Made by a program: the position numbers and the translations under genes. A DNA stretch of 8,232 bases from Burkholderiales bacterium (GTDB taxonomy: Bacteria; Pseudomonadota; Gammaproteobacteria; Burkholderiales; Casimicrobiaceae), in assembly GCA_025935435.1 (NCBI GenBank), contig JAICVH010000086.1:1-8232 (forward strand), in the 5' to 3' direction. The notes under the pieces are model-generated. The model was given only the letters and a program-made list of their open reading frames with translations, had not been told where the DNA came from and searched no databases. Positions 6,177 to 8,232 of the stretch are shown piece after piece; position 1 is the stretch's first letter; each line of letters opens with the position of its first letter.

Positions 6177-7480
6177 CCCGGCCGCTGCCCCAGCCCGTGC
6201 GTATCTACCGGGTCGGCGGCTCGGTTCGCGACGAATTGCTCGGCTTGCCGGCCGGCGACCGTGACTGGGTCGTCGTCGGCGCAACGCCCGAGATCATGCT
6301 CGCGTCGGGCTACCGTCCGGTCGGGAAGGATTTTCCGGTATTCCTGCATCCGGAGACGCAGGAGGAGTATGCGCTCGCTCGCACCGAGCGCAAGCATGGT
6401 CGCGGTTATCGTGGTTTTGAATTTTTCGCGACTCCCGATGTGAGCCTGGAGGAGGATCTCGCGCGGCGAGACCTGACGATCAATGCGATGGCGCGCGCGC
6501 CCGATGGCGGACTGATCGATCCGCACGGCGGCGAGCGCGATCTTCAGGCCGGCGTGCTGCGACACGTGTCCCCGGCATTCGCCGAGGATCCGCTGCGCGT
6601 GCTTCGTGTCGCGCGCTTCGCCGCGCGGTTCGGATTCACGATCGCCGACGAGACGCTCGCATTGATGCGCGAAATCGTTGCACGCGGCGAGCTCGACACG
6701 CTGGCGCCCGAGCGCGTATTCGCCGAAATCGCACGCGGACTGAACGAAGCGCATCCGTCGCGGATGCTCGTCGCGCTGCGTGCGTGCAATGCGCTCGGAA
6801 TACTGATCCCCGAGGTCGATGCGCTGTACGGCGTCCGCTCGGACGACGATGATGCCGGCGCGTACACCGAGCGCGCGCTCGATTGGTCCGCGCAGCAGCG
6901 ACACCCGCTGCCGGTCCGCTACGCGGCGCTGACGCAGGAGCTCGACCGCCTGACCGTTGCCCCGCTGGCGAAGCCGTCGTCGCGTGCCATGAGCAGCGCG
7001 CGGCGACCCGAGCCGGTCGGCGCGCAGGTATCGACGCGCGCGGGCGTAGCTCGCGCAGAAGCTGTGTCGTCGCGCCTCAAAGTGCCGGTCGATTGCCGAG
7101 ATGCGGCGCGCCTCGCCGCGCGATGGCATCGCAAGGTGGCGCGCGCCGAAACCCTGCCACCGGCCCAATTGCTCGACATCATCGGCGACGCCGACGCGTT
7201 GCGTCGCCCCGAACGGCTCGATGCCCTTGTCGCCGCAGCGTCCGCGCACCTTGCGGCGGCGCGCGGTTCAGCCGGGGCACCTCTCGACGGTCCGGCGCGA
7301 CTGCTTCAGGAAGCGCTGACCGTCGTGCGTAACGTCGATGCGGCGGCGATCGCGAAGGCGACGATCGCGCGTGCCGCCCGCGGCTCGGGTGGGACCGGCG
7401 CGCACGGCGAGCGCATCCAGTCTGCACTCCGCGATGCGCGGCTTGCTGCGCTTCGCGCGTGGAAGCGCAGGAACGCGTAG
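6173..7480 (+). CDS. cca: CCA tRNA nucleotidyltransferase (class II) with a degenerate HD domain
   Basis: Cca adds or repairs the 3'-CCA end of tRNAs from CTP and ATP without a template. The N-terminal half of the 435-residue product is a complete class II head and neck: GGSVRD (15-20), the catalytic DxD pair Asp29/Asp31 in DRDW, RTERK (70-74), RRDLTINA (98-105) and the base-selecting EDPLR (138-142) followed by VLRVARFAARFGF. It aligns closely with E. coli Cca up to LIPEVDALYGV (211-221). In the E. coli-type enzyme an HD phosphohydrolase domain follows; here the fold can still be traced (LPVRYAALTQELDRL, 246-260), but the His-Asp dyad is Gln255-Glu256, the preceding His is Tyr231 and the Lys after the dyad is Arg259. 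The next stretch, 261-300, is Ala/Arg/Ser-rich and lacks the usual His-rich loop. The frame is open and matches resume at SRLKVP (300-305), so I see no frameshift. The ATG overlaps the upstream stop by four bases. Nucleotidyltransferase activity is expected; phosphatase and phosphodiesterase activity is not. Confidence 0.93.
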   Translation: MTRPLPQPVRIYRVGGSVRDELLGLPAGDRDWVVVGATPEIMLASGYRPVGKDFPVFLHPETQEEYALARTERKHGRGYRGFEFFATPDVSLEEDLARRDLTINAMARAPDGGLIDPHGGERDLQAGVLRHVSPAFAEDPLRVLRVARFAARFGFTIADETLALMREIVARGELDTLAPERVFAEIARGLNEAHPSRMLVALRACNALGILIPEVDALYGVRSDDDDAGAYTERALDWSAQQRHPLPVRYAALTQELDRLTVAPLAKPSSRAMSSARRPEPVGAQVSTRAGVARAEAVSSRLKVPVDCRDAARLAARWHRKVARAETLPPAQLLDIIGDADALRRPERLDALVAAASAHLAAARGSAGAPLDGPARLLQEALTVVRNVDAAAIAKATIARAARGSGGTGAHGERIQSALRDARLAALRAWKRRNA

Positions 7481-7489
7481 CGGCGCGTT
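7472..7489. terminator. Weak hairpin between the converging cca and coq7 genes
   Basis: AACGCG (7472-7477) and CGCGTT (7484-7489) form a six-pair stem around a six-base loop that includes the cca stop codon. The gap between the two converging stops is only 19 bases, so an overlapping terminator would make sense. There is no run of T after the stem on either strand, so this may not terminate at all. Confidence 0.22.
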
Positions 7490-7499
7490 TGGGTAGGCC

Positions 7500-8123
7500 C
7501 TAGATCCGGTAGGCGACGGCGCGCATGACGTCCGCTGCGGTGCGCATCAGGCGCCGAACCGGGAACGGCAGCGGTAACGCACCCGCTTCCAGTGCCATTG
7601 CACCGTGACGCGCTTCGTCGTCTCGCATCTGCGTGACGATCGCGCGGCTCTTCGTGTCGTTCGCCGGCAGGCGCTCGATGTGCGCGGTCAGGTGTTCCTC
7701 GACCTGCCGTTCCGTCTCGACGACAAAGCCGAGATTCGCACGGTCGCCGGCGATGCCGGCTGCAGCGCCGATGGCGAACGAACCGGCGTACCACAGCGGA
7801 TTCAGAAGCGATGGCCGCGCGTCGAGTTCGGCGAGTCGCGCCTGCGTCCATGCGAGGTGATCCTCTTCCTCGCGCGCGGCCTGCGCGTAGTGCTCGCGCA
7901 CGGAGGGATCGCGCGCGACCAGCGCCTGCGCCGCATACAGCGCCTGCGCGCACACTTCACCGGTGTGATTGACACGCATCAGGCCGGCGGCGTCGCGACG
8001 CTCGAACGGCTGCAGCGGGGGTTCAGGCAACCTTTGTGCAGGCGTCGGGCGCGCGGGCGTGACGGTGCCGGACAGCGTGCGCAGCGCACGATCGAAGCCG
8101 AGGATGAGCGGGGAAAGATCCAT
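7500..8123 (-). CDS. coq7: 3-demethoxyubiquinol 3-hydroxylase Coq7
   Basis: Coq7 hydroxylates 3-demethoxyubiquinol with O2 at the inner membrane, a late step of aerobic ubiquinone synthesis. The 207-residue product has the carboxylate-bridged di-iron pattern: Glu56 in VNHTGEVCAQALY, the EEDHL helix with Glu86 and His89, Glu138 (or nearby Glu136) in VVETERQVEEHL, and Glu170-x2-His173 in DDEARHG. PSLLNPLWYAG (104-114) and the Gly/Ala-rich helix after it form the interfacial hydrophobic surface. Length is normal for the beta-proteobacterial family. I chose the ATG at 8123 because LSPLILGFDRALRTLSG is the expected N-terminus; the in-frame ATG at 8159 would add 12 residues and run back to the upstream terminator. 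No Shine-Dalgarno sequence precedes 8123. The gene converges on cca and follows a terminator, so it is probably monocistronic. Confidence 0.95.
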   Translation of the reverse strand: MDLSPLILGFDRALRTLSGTVTPARPTPAQRLPEPPLQPFERRDAAGLMRVNHTGEVCAQALYAAQALVARDPSVREHYAQAAREEEDHLAWTQARLAELDARPSLLNPLWYAGSFAIGAAAGIAGDRANLGFVVETERQVEEHLTAHIERLPANDTKSRAIVTQMRDDEARHGAMALEAGALPLPFPVRRLMRTAADVMRAVAYRI

Positions 8124-8131
8124 GCGAACGG

Positions 8132-8161
8132 AAGATAGCGGATCGGCGAACCAAAACACAA
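8132..8161 (-). promoter_or_regulatory. Weak candidate coq7 promoter
   Basis: On the minus strand TTGTGT (8161-8156) and TATCTT (8137-8132) are spaced by 18 bases. They match the sigma-70 hexamers at three and four of six positions. Transcription would start near 8125, about two bases before the coq7 ATG. The -35 candidate is also the T-rich tail of the upstream terminator. The match is poor and should be taken as a suggestion only. Confidence 0.2.
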
Positions 8162-8187
8162 CGGGCGCCCGCAGGCGCCCGCTGTTG
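8153..8187 (-). terminator. Rho-independent terminator of the upstream (porin-like) gene
   Basis: CGGGCGCC (8162-8169) and GGCGCCCG (8174-8181) form a perfect eight-pair GC stem with a four-base loop. The stem can be extended by CAA (8159-8161) pairing with TTG (8185-8187) across a bulge. On the minus strand the stem is followed by TTGTGTTTT. It lies 23 bases after the stop of the partial gene at the right edge and separates that gene from coq7. Confidence 0.85.
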
Positions 8188-8203
8188 GCTGCAATGAAGC
8201 TGC

Positions 8204-8232
8204 TTAGAACAGGTGGATCATGCCGAGCACTA
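8204..8232 (-). CDS. C-terminal end of a probable outer-membrane beta-barrel protein (porin-like)
   Basis: Only the last eight codons and the TAA stop are in the window. They read VLGMIHLF, a short amphipathic strand ending in Phe. A terminal aromatic residue after alternating hydrophobic positions is the signal read by the BAM machinery for outer-membrane barrels. A G-hydrophobic-x-H-x-F ending is common in beta-proteobacterial general porins. The strong terminator just downstream fits a highly expressed gene. Eight residues cannot prove the family, so the porin call is an inference. Confidence 0.5.

Noticed and set aside
6953..7072. A frameshift or inserted element in cca explaining the odd Ala/Arg/Ser-rich stretch
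   Set aside because: The same frame carries family-like sequence on both sides (QELDRL before, SRLKVP after), there are no flanking repeats, and the ligand changes lie partly outside the stretch.
5879..7249. A 456-codon open frame on the minus strand opposite the NDUFA9-like gene and cca
   Set aside because: It lies wholly antisense to two genes with clear family motifs, has an Arg/Ala/His-rich composition with no recognisable domain, and is the kind of long open frame that GC-rich third positions create.
7605..8138. A 177-codon plus-strand open frame opposite coq7
   Set aside because: coq7 on the minus strand has all its di-iron ligands; the opposite frame is a shadow.

Overview
The window is a GC-rich stretch of ordinary bacterial chromosome. 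It probably comes from a betaproteobacterium of the order Burkholderiales, judging from the sequence character of PurE, PurK and Coq7 and from the presence of a complex I NDUFA9-like protein between slt and cca. I cannot fix the genus. I see no mobile element, CRISPR array, tRNA, rRNA or phage gene. The coding regions are dense and intact.

Layout, left to right. The minus-strand block (1-3060) is transcribed leftwards in the order purE, purK, a CaiB/BaiF-family gene that looks like an alpha-methylacyl-CoA racemase, and the first 15 codons of a possible fourth gene cut by the window edge. purE and purK catalyse the two-step carboxylation of AIR to CAIR in de novo purine synthesis. The racemase start overlaps the purK stop by four bases (ATGA). 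Positions 3061-3244 form a divergent promoter region. The plus-strand block (3245-7480) holds slt (periplasmic soluble lytic transglycosylase with a signal peptide), an NDUFA9-like NAD(P)-binding protein, and cca (tRNA nucleotidyltransferase). These are spaced by 7 bp and then overlap by 4 bp, so they look like one translationally coupled operon. Converging on cca from the right is coq7 (7500-8123, minus), the di-iron hydroxylase of ubiquinone synthesis. Upstream of coq7 lie a rho-independent terminator and the last eight codons of a minus-strand gene ending in Phe, which fits an outer-membrane beta-barrel such as a porin.

The genes are housekeeping functions: purine synthesis, cell-wall turnover, respiration and quinone synthesis, and tRNA maturation. 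I found no undescribed multi-gene system. Three points deserve a second look. First, the Cca protein keeps an intact nucleotidyltransferase head, but every HD-domain metal ligand I can align is replaced, so it should lack the phosphohydrolase activity of the E. coli-type enzyme. Second, a predicted racemase, with all three catalytic residues at the expected spacing, is coupled to the purine genes. Third, slt and coq7 have no visible Shine-Dalgarno sequence, and weak promoter-like hexamers place transcription starts almost on their ATG codons, which hints at leaderless mRNAs.
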